From positions 1 through 64,000 of IMG/VR virus record IMGVR_UViG_3300030329_003696: a stretch of 64,000 bases of DNA. One strand, 5' to 3'. How positions within the stretch are numbered: the first letter of the stretch is position 1; every line of letters starts with the position of its first letter. This DNA is from a virus. The notes beneath the pieces were generated by a model that was not told the origin of the DNA, searched no databases, and was given only the letters and a program-made list of their open reading frames with translations. Positions 19,401-28,545 of the stretch are shown here, piece by piece. The position numbers and the translations under genes were made by a program.

Positions 19401-21462
19401 CGAAACAAATTATCCAGACGCATATACTTACGGTGCGTTAAAGTGTAATTTTAATCCGTTCGAGGAGCAGTGGAACTACAACTACAAGCCGGAGCCGCAG
19501 GGTGGATTTTTTGATTTTACGCTGATTGGCGGAAATCTTTTATCTAGGACGCAGGCAAATACGCTTCCGGCAAACAAGTTACCACAGGGTGCTAGACAGG
19601 GACTCTTCCCAATCGACACCGAGGCTATTATAGAAGATAGCAACAGAATCAAGTGCTACGCTAGGTATGACAATAGCCACTTCTTAGATTTTACTAATGT
19701 TCCTACAGATGATTTTACTCAGCAGACACTGGATAAAGCTGGTAACTTTATTCCCGACGTTATTGAGACCCAGCCAAATGTACGCCCAGACAAAAGAATG
19801 GCGTTTGACAAAATTCAATCAACGATGACTGATAACCAACTTTTGGATAGGCAACCTCCATCGATGGCGTTTGTTAAGTGTCAGCTAGATGAGAGCTTCT
19901 ACTTACCACCAAAACTGCAAAGAAGAAGTTTATCCGTGTGGGCTACCGAGTACGACCTACACCTAGGTGAACCCTCATTTGACATTGTTGAGGCAGAAGA
20001 TCCAGACACCGGTTGTCCCGCTTTCCAGTTTAAGCTCAGGAGGCTTCAGCCGATATTCTCCGTTGCTGAAGGCGGAGGAAAAGGTCAAAATGTTAATCAT
20101 TGTGATTTCTTGAGAAGGGGGGATGGGATTGTTCACACAGAGCTTAGAGATTTAGACTCAGACCATGTCTATGCCATCATAACAGTGCCCGGTAGAATAC
20201 AGTCAACGGTAGACCAACGATGGGCTTCTGGACCAATGAAGGCTTACAACACAGTACAGATAGAAAACATATTAACGGCAGACGTTGTAAAGCATCCAGA
20301 TTTTAATAAACCAGCATTCCCTGAATTACAAGATGAGGTTGTGGTATGCCAAACTAAGGAAGAAGAGTATCCTGGAGGATTTAATACTTTTGAAGAGGCT
20401 TTCGCTGCCGGTTCTCCTCGTGGTCAGGTGGGTGCATTTTTTGAAGACGGAAAGTGGTGGCCTGGTGAGGCTTCCGACTATGTTGAATTTACCTTTGAGA
20501 ACCTAAACGAAATGGAAAGGGTGCAAAGAGCAGCCGTGAAGGGTATCGCACTTAGTTCCCCCGAGGGAGGTTTATCCTTTATACAGCCGTCACCCGTGTA
20601 CCCGAGCATGGTAGCAATACCGTTAATGTCAGAAGAAAGATGTTATGGACCTTGGCTTTCTATGGCTAGTTTAAACACGGCGAACCCTAGAGAGCGTTAT
20701 ACAAATATTGGTGGTAAGATAGAGTTTATCAAAGATGAAAAACTAGCACCTTGGAATTTTGCGGGATACCAACTACTCAACGAGGCTGGTTCCTTACAGG
20801 CAGACTTCTCAAACAGTTTACTATTATTTAGTGAAAGAGGTGGATTTGTTATGCCAGAGGCTCCAACGGGCCTAGCTATAGCGACAGCACTAAAGAAAGA
20901 AGGACCGCTAATAACCTCCATTTCAGTTGACGTTGGTGACGGAGGCGTTAAGACCACCGTTAAAATGGATCTTTATACTGCACAATATGGAAAGCTACAG
21001 AAACAAAAAGAAGGTGCGATAGCAAAAATTGCTAGAGACAGACAAAAGATTATTGATCAAACAAATGACGCAGCAAGGAAGGGTTTTGGCAAGGGCCAAA
21101 GTAACAAAAACTTAGTTGCATCCTTGTTAGCAAATGGGGGGCAACAGATTTTAGACTTGGTTAAAGGCAACGACCAATTCTTTACTGACGCACAGAAGGG
21201 TAAAAACCCGAGAACGCTATTTGTTCTAGATGATGTTGGTGGACAAATGATTTCAGAAGACTCTATCAAAGAATCTATGGAACAATACCCAGACGAACTA
21301 TTAAGACAAAAGGCACTAGAGGACAAAGCAATAGCTGGACCAGAAAATATTTTTACGGGAGTTTCTGCTCAAGATAACCATCCAAATATGGTTTCGTTTG
21401 AATATTCAAACCCTAGAGCCATACAGGAATCCATTATGCCCCATCAGGGCCGAAATGCATAA
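16489..21462 (+). CDS. Large tail protein, possible baseplate hub
   Basis: A 1,657-residue protein. The frame is open from 16438, but ATG 16489 is preferred: it has GGAG six bases upstream and overlaps the preceding stop by only 11 bases. The first ~350 residues are beta-rich, with the sequence order V-G-SPVFFKFG ... FAFGGILQSYTQ ... FSVNVVDPREVL, which resembles tail hub/late-control type proteins that cap the tail tube; this similarity is my inference. Residues about 550-900 are charged and helical with likely coiled coils. The remainder is mixed beta, followed by a helical, Lys/Gln-rich C-terminal third. No lysozyme or peptidase motif was seen. Size and position next to the tape-measure/tail-tip genes fit a baseplate or tail-tip role. 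Confidence 0.5.
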   Translation: MTIDHNYSTIPTSGTIDPQGSWPKKHVLPQGKNGSLSVGGWTVDNEGFIQQTFLGASITNFNLNAGFGDTSSSLSCQLVNDEYNRSDGYKVGIGDDPYHNGKFDMFAPPVVGSPVFFKFGKNPATVEQAFRKTFDDLYNIKTLADFQDFPESSYSEPLEEVEPYHYVDLDRKVVIDKSRLWDLGTFDRGRNHFAFGGILQSYTQNRGAGGSPLFSVNVVDPREVLSNAILIFNNYQGTTYNNKNLFNIYGFLEYDPTDDLKSDLDTRALGKGIVKRVLNPDGTSIYAGFEDPDLSSPPPANLHIGKLDANGLPVVTNLLDQYYIDDVLFPITGQGFSRRSSRGIPFYRISQAIRTLFEYDGPMPSEYTQAGFGGVVNFRGFNYVVDFTGIPTDLIPLGYFVDFDQLDMLSFAQELCDIISHELYVTLLPVIDHPACSYLYERNNILARAGKTSEMVAGIIRIDAIDKTRQPKYGAIKEYLDGLENRGVHVENQDVGFELSNVTTDKFVVGAQKVDMVFLTGNKDRDDLQQRRNEAGLSNKVEQLQKDQWSLETSLKQQFLPFYGFLGDNKAVTIPKGFGSYQQILLDSSNLNAYGVGNYYVATEMELRAALVSFERWKEFLLSYNETYIQDVAQYGATYAAAANANPEINKALRDWKSTLGLQQGDELDLAVAGFEERKFAVAVPRSVWNSDKPYMGADGYPASPCNPPYGYPLYYKRAQKIGIPEAGVVQIQNSVTKLITNYQSLNNTTGKPDKFSVIPKDDIRERIEHYEKALMEMRESWLAANPKEEEKDGYRDTPRFKTLALAIKKARDFQENYAGIVKNLEDAKSNRLAATKNALGLVDGDGKPKDTPITRMIANLPKTAKNHLDNAKKVYNFVKKVAEENLGKKYLVKIPKACNTRWQPNIVHWNDGTYNEAAGPFGFRPEPINSDFGFRLSLVGNRKSQPADAFTTYLNYRILDHNNRRTGHATETNYPDAYTYGALKCNFNPFEEQWNYNYKPEPQGGFFDFTLIGGNLLSRTQANTLPANKLPQGARQGLFPIDTEAIIEDSNRIKCYARYDNSHFLDFTNVPTDDFTQQTLDKAGNFIPDVIETQPNVRPDKRMAFDKIQSTMTDNQLLDRQPPSMAFVKCQLDESFYLPPKLQRRSLSVWATEYDLHLGEPSFDIVEAEDPDTGCPAFQFKLRRLQPIFSVAEGGGKGQNVNHCDFLRRGDGIVHTELRDLDSDHVYAIITVPGRIQSTVDQRWASGPMKAYNTVQIENILTADVVKHPDFNKPAFPELQDEVVVCQTKEEEYPGGFNTFEEAFAAGSPRGQVGAFFEDGKWWPGEASDYVEFTFENLNEMERVQRAAVKGIALSSPEGGLSFIQPSPVYPSMVAIPLMSEERCYGPWLSMASLNTANPRERYTNIGGKIEFIKDEKLAPWNFAGYQLLNEAGSLQADFSNSLLLFSERGGFVMPEAPTGLAIATALKKEGPLITSISVDVGDGGVKTTVKMDLYTAQYGKLQKQKEGAIAKIARDRQKIIDQTNDAARKGFGKGQSNKNLVASLLANGGQQILDLVKGNDQFFTDAQKGKNPRTLFVLDDVGGQMISEDSIKESMEQYPDELLRQKALEDKAIAGPENIFTGVSAQDNHPNMVSFEYSNPRAIQESIMPHQGRNA

Positions 21463-21479
21463 ACAAAGGAGAAAAGGAC

Positions 21480-24400
21480 ATGGCTAAAGATTTTTTCGCT
21501 GCATCGAACTCTAAAGAGCCGGTAGCGGACTTTCACGCAATAATCACAGAGCATCCCAGAATGATAGCTTTGGGGTTAGGTGTATTCACCACCGGAGATC
21601 TAAACGCTTGGTTGCAAACTTTAGAGGGTAATACCCCCCTAGACCCAACACCTCCCCCGCAAGAGTTCTATAAGAACTGGCGAGCTGTAAACTATGCAAG
21701 CATTGATGACATACTTGGACACGGTTCTAAAGATGAAGATGACTGGGGCGTCTTCCATGCTTGGAGGAGAAGTGAGGCCACCGGTAAATATGCCCAAAAG
21801 TCAATATCAGCTTGGGATTATAGCTACATGGGTCTTGATGGTGCTTTTACGCAAGACGATTTATTGTTGGGTAGCTATTGGAACCTATCTGACCCAGACG
21901 GCGTGATCTTTACACACATAAGTCCAGACGGGGAAGGTATCGCTGATGGTTGGACGGCTCGCGGCCAAGCTCCTTCTAAGTTCGGCAGAAACTTCTTCTC
22001 GGGGTCTCAAAGCTCTATTTTACAAATCATAGAAATGAATCGATTTGTTAATCAATTCAGAAGATTCTACCCAAGAGGCGAATGGTCAGATAGCGTCCAC
22101 CCAGATTTACAATCCGCAAACCTGTTTGCAATGGATTCATTTTTAACTGATATAAAAGCTAGCAAGTACGGTTTCTTAGAATTTTATGCCGATGTTCCTT
22201 TTAATATAAATCAAGCTGATGGCGGGATACAATGTGTAAAGGTTGACAGGGTAAAATTTAAGTTATACTTATACGACGACTCAAAAGTTAGAAATTCCAA
22301 TAAGCTTGTTGTACTCAAAGACCCTAAATTTGCTGGATACAAAAGAGATAGTTTAGGTAGGATTTACAGGTCTAGTAATGATGGAGAAATGGTGGAAGCT
22401 AATACTTCCAACCCAGGGGAGCAGTCTGTTGGAGAACTAGAGCGAAAATGGAATCCATATACCCAGAAGTGGGAATCTGGAAGTGCCAACGTGTTTGCCA
22501 AAGTAGTCACTAGAATCAGACAGGCTGTTAATAACCCTAGCGTAGAAAGCTTAGTAGATAGTGATATAAAACAAGATCTAGATGGAGATCCAGATAGACA
22601 CTTTGCTCCAAGTAGTGGTCTGTGTATGCCAATTGAAATGCAAAACGGAAACCCCATGCAGTGGCAACCAAATTATGCTAGAGCTTCTGGGTGTAGGGAG
22701 GAGTCTAGGGAAAAAGCTACAGTAGTGGGGTATAACTACAACCCCCTAAAATCTTACCCCAAAGACACACTGGTTATGTTAACTCAAATGGGTGGGATAT
22801 GGCACATAACCGACATGGGTAGCGGCATTATTGACGACGAAATCTCTGAGGTTGATGCTACCATCGAGGGCAAGTGGGAGTTTCAGTATATGGGCACCAA
22901 CGCAAACAACTATTTTGTTGCACTAGATTGGAATGGTGATAACTCCGTATTACCCGTAAAAAAAACCAAAGTAGACCCAGAGGCTATTGAGCGTGCTGTA
23001 CACAGAAGCTACTACTGGGACGACGTTCAAAATGGTGGGGATGGAGTGAGTTTATTAGGAGGATTGCTAGGTGCCTTTGACGACTTTCACGATGCAGGAG
23101 AGGTAAGGTGGAGTAAAAAGGGTCAAAAACCGCTGGTAAGCATGAATGGTTATTGGCAATTCACATCTTTTGATTTTATGGACCCCCTTGTTGGCGGCAC
23201 CCATACTCACAATTTCTTAGCTTCAACAAATGCACTACAAAATAGTGCTGGAACACAAACTGGTGGTGGAGGAGACATCGATGTGGGTCAATCAGCTCAT
23301 ACAGGCGGTTTTTTTGGCTGCTGTTTTCCAGACGGGTATACACTAAACAGCACTAACGCATATTTTAATGCTCCGGGTACTGAAAGAGACTTTGTTATAT
23401 TTCCAGCCAGTAATGGAACAAGTGCCTATTCATTAGTTAATAATTTTAATAGCAAGCTCTTTAACACAAGTATCCTAAATAGCAGTCCAGCGGCTGAACC
23501 ATTCATAGATCCAGCACCTGGTTTTCAGAGGAAGGATCAACTTCCTACACGCAATGACTATGATAATGAAGGAAACTTGATTACTCTAGAAGAGCCTTGG
23601 GGAGACCATCCAGGGCCTATGAGTCCACTAATAGGTGCATATATTCCGGCAAGGAGCAAACTTAAGAGTCTTCTTCCTGGGGCAGACCCAGAGGCTCCAA
23701 ACCCAGCATACGACACTCAGTATGACAGAGAGGGGGAAGCACGTCGGAGTTTCACAAGACCGCATCAGCCGTATTATTCTCCATCTATGTTTTATCAAGA
23801 AACGCATTATAACGCTAGGGACTTGAAGCATCTACCTGCTGACATAGCTACCCTTTCAGCCCCCGGTACTGAAAACGGCTGTCCAATTCAAAATATACAT
23901 GCGTATGCCGCACTTATGTCTTCCACTAAAGGCGGGACTATGCGGGAGGCTGTTAAAGATATTTTTAGGGAAAGACACTGGCTTTTCAAATCAACGCCGT
24001 TACCCACGACGGAACAGAGATACTCTCCCTCAGATTCAGCCTATGGCTTTAAACCAAAACGTGTTAATAAAATTCAATTTAGCCCGTTAAAATATGGGAC
24101 TTGGACGCAGTTTATAGGGGGGTGGGGTAAGGTTTCTGATTATGTCTATGGTGCTGACGGAACGAAGCGTTTTGATGAGCTTGATAGAAGAGACAAAGCC
24201 GCTGAAGCCGTTAGATTTTATCATCCTAGCGACGGAAATAAGATAGTGCCGATATGTTCAGAATTGTCAGCTATAAGAAATTTGGGTTGGTTGTCATATG
24301 AGTCGGCTATTGGTACGAGACCGACGACTGCGGGGACGATAGGGGGGAACAGATATATAGCCCTCGATTCAATATGGGACGATAAAAAAGGATTGAAACT

Positions 24401-26051
24401 AAGAGGTGACCTAAAACAAAACGGTATGAGTATAAATGTTATGGGGTATGGCGGCAGAGCACACTCTAGAGATTGGTGGAAAGGGGCTTTATACAATGGT
24501 GGAATAGATCCACATAAGTACACCAGTGAAGCTAATTTTCCGAGTGATCTTAAAGATGGTCAAACCGGAGACAATATTGGTGCCAATGTTTTTGGAGTAA
24601 TAGGTGCAACAGCCACAGCTGCCGCAAACCAGCAGATAACGTTTAACACTAGAAATACTCTTGGTATGATGTGTGAGAGTAAACGTGGAACCATGAGTGC
24701 CTACCTCAAGCCTTCTTGGGGTGGTAGTGATGTTAATACGCTATATTCAAACAAAACCACTATACTGTTCGCAACCATATACCATGCTCATGCTAGGGAA
24801 GATACCATTTATGATCCTAGATATTTTGCCGTACATCACTTTAATCCAGACGGGTTGAAGCTCCTAAGTCCTGCGGTCCCGGGCTATTTCAATAACGATC
24901 CAATTCTTTATATTCCCACGCCCTTTCAGCAGCGGCAAGGAAGAAATATCGTTACAATAACTCAAAACATCATGACCAGAGACGTTGTATTAGATGATAA
25001 CGGTGTACCATATCAGGATAGTGATAACTTCTATAAACTTGGTCCAAACAGAATGCTTTCAAAAGAAGTTCCTCAACCATCGAGATATGGTCCAGATGGG
25101 GGTACACCCGTAACATGCCAAGTAGGAGAGCAAGTATTTAAGGATGTTGTGCTGGGTCAGACAGCTATACTTCCAGAGCAGTTCTGGAATTTTACTAGCG
25201 ACAGAGTAGGAAAGCTTTTACCATACAGGCATTATAAAAGACAGATTGGTGTACCCTTTGCAAGCGGTGACGTGATTGATCTAAATAGTGCGGCTACTTC
25301 ACACACCTCAGACGTAGATGATAGGGAAGCTTCTACACATTTCGATGAGTTAATAATAAAATCATCTGGAGAGAACTATAAAAAGGGCGATATACTAGGC
25401 AACATAGGTACTAAAGTCAATATTTCAGTGGAAGAAGTTATCACCGTAAATAAGCCAAATAAACCGGGTGAACAGATTAGGGGTGTTGTCTCTAAAATTA
25501 AGGTGTATAATCCGGGGGTCATAAGTCCTAGTGTGTTCCCAAATAGTGACGCTAAATTAAAAGATGGTGTCACAGACGGTTTAGCAATTAGAAATGTAGC
25601 TGCCGCAGGCACTGGATTTGATGCATTTTTTGTTAATGGCAAAGTATACGCCAGCCTACCCATAGATCACAAGCCTAAGTATTTATCATCAGCCGGTAGG
25701 TACGTACAATTGAGTGCAGATGCAGACGTTGGACGTAGCGATTCTGTTACAAACACCAGAGATGATCCAGTAATTATTCTGGGCGGATTTGGCAATTTAT
25801 TTGGATTTGGAGGAGGTGGCGGTGTTACCACCAACAGGGTTGGTAAGGATTTTGGCGTAGTTTACACCGGTAGGGACGTTTCCGTTCAGATTAAGTCTGA
25901 CGAAAGATCACCAAATAGTAAATATGACATATTTTTCCATATGCATAACGATATTACCTTCACTCTTACTGATCCCGATAGATATGCGGACGTTCAAAAC
26001 CCCACTGAAGTTGTCCAGAACTGGATTGAAACTACAATCAATGCAATTTGA
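21480..26051 (+). CDS. Large virion protein of unknown function
   Basis: A 1,523-residue protein with a clear ribosome binding site (AAGGAGAAAAGGAC just before the ATG). I recognise no family. It starts MAKDFFAASNSKEPVADF, has no signal peptide or membrane segment, and looks predominantly beta with many aromatic residues and Asp/Asn-Gly turns, as in fibre or baseplate wedge proteins. A glycine-rich loop (GFGGGGGV) lies near residue 1440. It lies in the same dense + strand block as the tail genes, 17 bases after the putative hub gene, so a tail or receptor-binding role is likely but unproven. Confidence 0.45.
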   Translation: MAKDFFAASNSKEPVADFHAIITEHPRMIALGLGVFTTGDLNAWLQTLEGNTPLDPTPPPQEFYKNWRAVNYASIDDILGHGSKDEDDWGVFHAWRRSEATGKYAQKSISAWDYSYMGLDGAFTQDDLLLGSYWNLSDPDGVIFTHISPDGEGIADGWTARGQAPSKFGRNFFSGSQSSILQIIEMNRFVNQFRRFYPRGEWSDSVHPDLQSANLFAMDSFLTDIKASKYGFLEFYADVPFNINQADGGIQCVKVDRVKFKLYLYDDSKVRNSNKLVVLKDPKFAGYKRDSLGRIYRSSNDGEMVEANTSNPGEQSVGELERKWNPYTQKWESGSANVFAKVVTRIRQAVNNPSVESLVDSDIKQDLDGDPDRHFAPSSGLCMPIEMQNGNPMQWQPNYARASGCREESREKATVVGYNYNPLKSYPKDTLVMLTQMGGIWHITDMGSGIIDDEISEVDATIEGKWEFQYMGTNANNYFVALDWNGDNSVLPVKKTKVDPEAIERAVHRSYYWDDVQNGGDGVSLLGGLLGAFDDFHDAGEVRWSKKGQKPLVSMNGYWQFTSFDFMDPLVGGTHTHNFLASTNALQNSAGTQTGGGGDIDVGQSAHTGGFFGCCFPDGYTLNSTNAYFNAPGTERDFVIFPASNGTSAYSLVNNFNSKLFNTSILNSSPAAEPFIDPAPGFQRKDQLPTRNDYDNEGNLITLEEPWGDHPGPMSPLIGAYIPARSKLKSLLPGADPEAPNPAYDTQYDREGEARRSFTRPHQPYYSPSMFYQETHYNARDLKHLPADIATLSAPGTENGCPIQNIHAYAALMSSTKGGTMREAVKDIFRERHWLFKSTPLPTTEQRYSPSDSAYGFKPKRVNKIQFSPLKYGTWTQFIGGWGKVSDYVYGADGTKRFDELDRRDKAAEAVRFYHPSDGNKIVPICSELSAIRNLGWLSYESAIGTRPTTAGTIGGNRYIALDSIWDDKKGLKLRGDLKQNGMSINVMGYGGRAHSRDWWKGALYNGGIDPHKYTSEANFPSDLKDGQTGDNIGANVFGVIGATATAAANQQITFNTRNTLGMMCESKRGTMSAYLKPSWGGSDVNTLYSNKTTILFATIYHAHAREDTIYDPRYFAVHHFNPDGLKLLSPAVPGYFNNDPILYIPTPFQQRQGRNIVTITQNIMTRDVVLDDNGVPYQDSDNFYKLGPNRMLSKEVPQPSRYGPDGGTPVTCQVGEQVFKDVVLGQTAILPEQFWNFTSDRVGKLLPYRHYKRQIGVPFASGDVIDLNSAATSHTSDVDDREASTHFDELIIKSSGENYKKGDILGNIGTKVNISVEEVITVNKPNKPGEQIRGVVSKIKVYNPGVISPSVFPNSDAKLKDGVTDGLAIRNVAAAGTGFDAFFVNGKVYASLPIDHKPKYLSSAGRYVQLSADADVGRSDSVTNTRDDPVIILGGFGNLFGFGGGGGVTTNRVGKDFGVVYTGRDVSVQIKSDERSPNSKYDIFFHMHNDITFTLTDPDRYADVQNPTEVVQNWIETTINAI

Positions 26052-26062
26052 CCGTTTTTGTG

Positions 26063-26068
26063 TATAAT
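26063..26068 (+). promoter_or_regulatory. Possible -10 element (TATAAT) before the 263-aa structural gene
   Basis: A perfect TATAAT, continuing TATAATATATAG, lies in the 52-base gap before the gene at 26104. No good -35 sits 16-18 bases upstream (ATGCAA at best), so it may be an AT-rich phage late promoter or chance. The sequence TTGACA at 26081-26086 lies downstream of it and cannot be its -35. Confidence 0.3.
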
Positions 26069-26103
26069 ATATAGAACTTTGTTGACAAAAAGGAGACATT
26101 TTT

Positions 26104-26895
26104 ATGGCTACAATAACTTTTCATTGTAATGCGGCGACGAATACGCTCGAATCAGACTTTGATGCAGATCCAACACTCATAGAAAATTCCGCTGGATCTG
26201 GTCTAGGATTTTTTGGTGCTGGCTTTGGGCTTTCCGTGCCCGTTGGTCAGTATCAGCAGCAAACTTATGTAACAAATGCTAATGGTACGTCTTCCGGCGT
26301 ACAGTCTACAAATACTAGGTATTCTTCGACAGAAGCCGATGCGGGCGGTATGCCCGGAAGCGGCATGTTTGCTGGAAATGACGCTTTTTTTATTGGAAAT
26401 TCTGGATTGCCAAACCATATGGCACCACTAAATATTAGATTTGAACACAATACTGACGACGCCGGTGTTAAAGTTCAAAACTGTAAACTTAGAATTTTTG
26501 ATAGAGCGAACATTAATAATCACGCCAGTGGTGTGACAACTAAAGTATATGAAGTCCGTCGTCCCCATCCAGTCAAAAACGGTTTTGCTGCTGGACAGGG
26601 AGCTTTAAAGCTTAGGGGTGACGTTGGCGATCACAAATGGAACACTTGGGATCATGAAGAAGACGCTTCTGTTGCAGATATGAATTTTACCCCAAGCCCA
26701 GGTCCTAGCGGTCTTAATACCTCTAGCGACGATCCAATCGCGGAGACAGAAGGGTCATATAGGAATTGGATCTCAAAATCTGGAGAGGCTTGTAGAGCCA
26801 AGCGTCATGATTGGTATGTCGCAATTAGTGCATCTCCCAATGAAATAGGATCTAAGACTGATTTTGGAATGTACTTTACCGTCGAATATCTTTAA
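26104..26895 (+). CDS. Putative minor virion protein
   Basis: A 263-residue protein with a strong ribosome binding site (AAAAAGGAGACA before the ATG). It starts MATITFHCNAATNTLESDF. Residues 50-110 are rich in Gly, Ser, Asn and Thr; the rest is likely beta-structured, with NCKLRIFDRANINNH in the middle and a hydrophobic beta-like C-terminus (DFGMYFTVEYL). No domain was recognised. It is separated from the tail block by a possible promoter and is followed closely by another small beta-rich protein, so the two may be a pair of decoration, fibre or neck proteins. That is inferred from position only. Confidence 0.45.
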   Translation: MATITFHCNAATNTLESDFDADPTLIENSAGSGLGFFGAGFGLSVPVGQYQQQTYVTNANGTSSGVQSTNTRYSSTEADAGGMPGSGMFAGNDAFFIGNSGLPNHMAPLNIRFEHNTDDAGVKVQNCKLRIFDRANINNHASGVTTKVYEVRRPHPVKNGFAAGQGALKLRGDVGDHKWNTWDHEEDASVADMNFTPSPGPSGLNTSSDDPIAETEGSYRNWISKSGEACRAKRHDWYVAISASPNEIGSKTDFGMYFTVEYL

Positions 26896-26921
26896 TTTCT
26901 ATTTAATGGAGAACAAATAAA

Positions 26922-27362
26922 ATGGCATTTTCACATACAAACCAAATAGCTTTTACATACACGGCTGGCGGGACATCCGCTAAAAAAACGATTTCTAGAA
27001 CAGAGACCTCTGGTGCTGAAATGAATGTCTCTGAAGCAGTTACTACCGATGCCTCCACGGCAACTACCCCTATTGACATAGACGGTTTTGAATTCGCTAC
27101 GAAAGCTAAGGCCGTGTCTGTTTATCTTAGGATAGATGGATTTGATTGCGAACTCAAAGGCGGAGCTTCGGGTGCAACCAAGATGGCAGACCTAGTCGAT
27201 GGGGAGCCTTATGTCTGGTCTGGAACGGGCGGAGACTTCCCAGCTGGGAATGAGAACCCTATGGTAGACGCCACAGACATGTTAAAGGTAGTACCTGCCA
27301 GTGATGCTGGACTCGAAACCGCTGGGACTCTCACTGTTAAGGTATTATACGACCCAACGTAG
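26922..27362 (+). CDS. Small putative virion protein
   Basis: A 146-residue, acidic, Thr/Ala/Gly-rich protein with a good ribosome binding site (TGGAGAAC before the ATG). It looks all-beta: alternating hydrophobic stretches such as AVSVYLRIDGFDCELKG and a terminal TLTVKVLYDP strand. No family was recognised. It is the last gene of the + strand block and stops about 37 bases before the terminator hairpin. Its size, composition and location would fit a decoration or tail-attached protein; no sequence motif proves this. Confidence 0.45.
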   Translation: MAFSHTNQIAFTYTAGGTSAKKTISRTETSGAEMNVSEAVTTDASTATTPIDIDGFEFATKAKAVSVYLRIDGFDCELKGGASGATKMADLVDGEPYVWSGTGGDFPAGNENPMVDATDMLKVVPASDAGLETAGTLTVKVLYDPT

Positions 27363-27398
27363 TCTTTAGGTCTTCAAGTCTTCAAGGTTCAAAAGAAA

Positions 27399-27430
27399 AA
27401 GGGGTGGTTTCGGCCACCCCTTCTTCGTTT
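27399..27430. terminator. Bidirectional intrinsic terminator between convergent transcription blocks
   Basis: Perfect 9-bp stem AAGGGGTGG / CCACCCCTT (27399-27407 and 27414-27422) with loop TTTCGG. For the - strand it is followed by TTTTTCTTTT, a strong U-tract; for the + strand by TTCTTCGTTTCTCC, a weaker one. It lies between the stops of the convergent genes at 27362 and 27443. Confidence 0.85.
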
Positions 27431-27442
27431 CTCCTTTGTTGT

Positions 27443-27775
27443 TTATTCGTTCTTTTCAGTTTTAGGGTTCCACTTGACCCAACCTCTGTCGGGCAACCAG
27501 TTGTCGCCATCTTTCCTTTTTGGAAATAGACCACCTCCCTTCTTATGAGAACCAAAGGATAGTTTTGCCCCGCAATCCATACAACGCAGTTCATAATATA
27601 GATTATCATCTACATTCCTCACTACGAAGCGTAGGTTTTCGGAGCCACATTTTCCACAGACCGTCTCCTCAAACACCTCCTGAAATCTTGCAATCTCAGC
27701 AAAAATGTCTCTTTGAGAATCGCCCTCTATTTCGACGCTTATGCGACCGTTACTAGTTTGATAATTTACCTTCAT
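27443..27775 (-). CDS. Zinc-ribbon protein
   Basis: A 110-residue protein. The frame extends to a TTG at 27787, but ATG 27775 forms a TAATG overlap with the upstream stop and has GGAG eight bases before it, so it is the likely start. Two CxxC knuckles (Cys40/43 and Cys65/68) make a four-Cys zinc ribbon, followed by a basic Gly/Lys/Trp tail. The N-terminal 35 residues predict a beta hairpin and a helix. It is translationally coupled to the probable single-strand annealing protein upstream, so it may be an accessory DNA-binding factor in recombination or replication. The function is inferred from the ribbon and the neighbour. Confidence 0.6.
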   Translation of the reverse strand: MKVNYQTSNGRISVEIEGDSQRDIFAEIARFQEVFEETVCGKCGSENLRFVVRNVDDNLYYELRCMDCGAKLSFGSHKKGGGLFPKRKDGDNWLPDRGWVKWNPKTEKNE

Positions 27776-28545
27776 TAATTTCTCCAATCTGCTACGTAGG
27801 CACTAATATTATCAGGAATCAAACTTTTATCCTGTTGAAAATCGTTTAGTTTCTTGATGGCATCACTCGCTTGACGCTTATCAATCTTTCTTTTAACATT
27901 CAAGCTAAACACAACGTCGAAAAACTCAGTAACGCTTAGGTTTAGTTGTTTGCATTTTGAGTCAATAAAGTTGGCCTGAGCATCACTCATTCTATAGGAA
28001 TCGTCATACTCGCCCTCAGTTTCCACTCGTTTTGTTTGGCTAATACTCTTTACAATACTAGCCGTATCCTTCTTGGTCATCTCTTCAGCGGCGACAGTAC
28101 GCAACCTAAGAGCTTTTCTTAAAGCCCTGCCCTCAGCACGGGTGGCTGCTGTGGCGGTGTTAAACACACAAAACATGTCGTCTGTGTTGCCTTCCCAGCT
28201 ATCAGCCACATCGGAGAAAACGGAGCCGTCACCAAACACAACTTCCCAAATAACAGTGGCTCTTCCAACCTCGTCACCGGTGGATGGAGGAAAAACCTGT
28301 GTTGGTTTACTAGAAACAATTTGCCCTAAAACTAGTTCAGAGACTCTTCTTAGGCCAGCACAAGTGGGCCGTCCATCAAACAGTTCATTATCAGCAAACA
28401 AGCCTAATACGTAGTCGTTCCATTCTGGAGACGTAATATTGGGTGCATCATCCATAATTATATCCTTCACGCTAGTATCCACCGTAGATGGAGATTCTAA
28501 CTCAACATGTTCAAACAAATCGTCATTCTTCTCTAATTCAATCAT
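27775..28545 (-). CDS. Probable Rad52-like single-strand annealing recombinase
   Basis: A 256-residue protein starting at the ATG of a TAATG overlap. Residues about 95-150 run ATVIWEVVFGDGSVF ... ATRAEGRALRKALRL, matching the beta-strand, DG turn and TRAxGRALRxAL helix typical of phage Rad52/ERF-type annealing proteins. The C-terminus (about 186-235) has MSDAQANFID and KRQASDAIKKLN, like the helical tails of such proteins. Annealing proteins pair complementary strands during phage recombination and end repair. The neighbours fit: a zinc-ribbon protein downstream and a nuclease upstream, with SSB and a RecB-like nuclease elsewhere in the window. The assignment rests on a short motif; an unrelated DNA-binding protein cannot be excluded. 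Confidence 0.45.
   Translation of the reverse strand: MIELEKNDDLFEHVELESPSTVDTSVKDIIMDDAPNITSPEWNDYVLGLFADNELFDGRPTCAGLRRVSELVLGQIVSSKPTQVFPPSTGDEVGRATVIWEVVFGDGSVFSDVADSWEGNTDDMFCVFNTATAATRAEGRALRKALRLRTVAAEEMTKKDTASIVKSISQTKRVETEGEYDDSYRMSDAQANFIDSKCKQLNLSVTEFFDVVFSLNVKRKIDKRQASDAIKKLNDFQQDKSLIPDNISAYVADWRN

Noticed and set aside
26048-26068. TTGACC-TATAAT as a full promoter
   Set aside because: The two hexamers are only nine bases apart, far short of the 16-18 needed, so only the -10 is reported, at low confidence.
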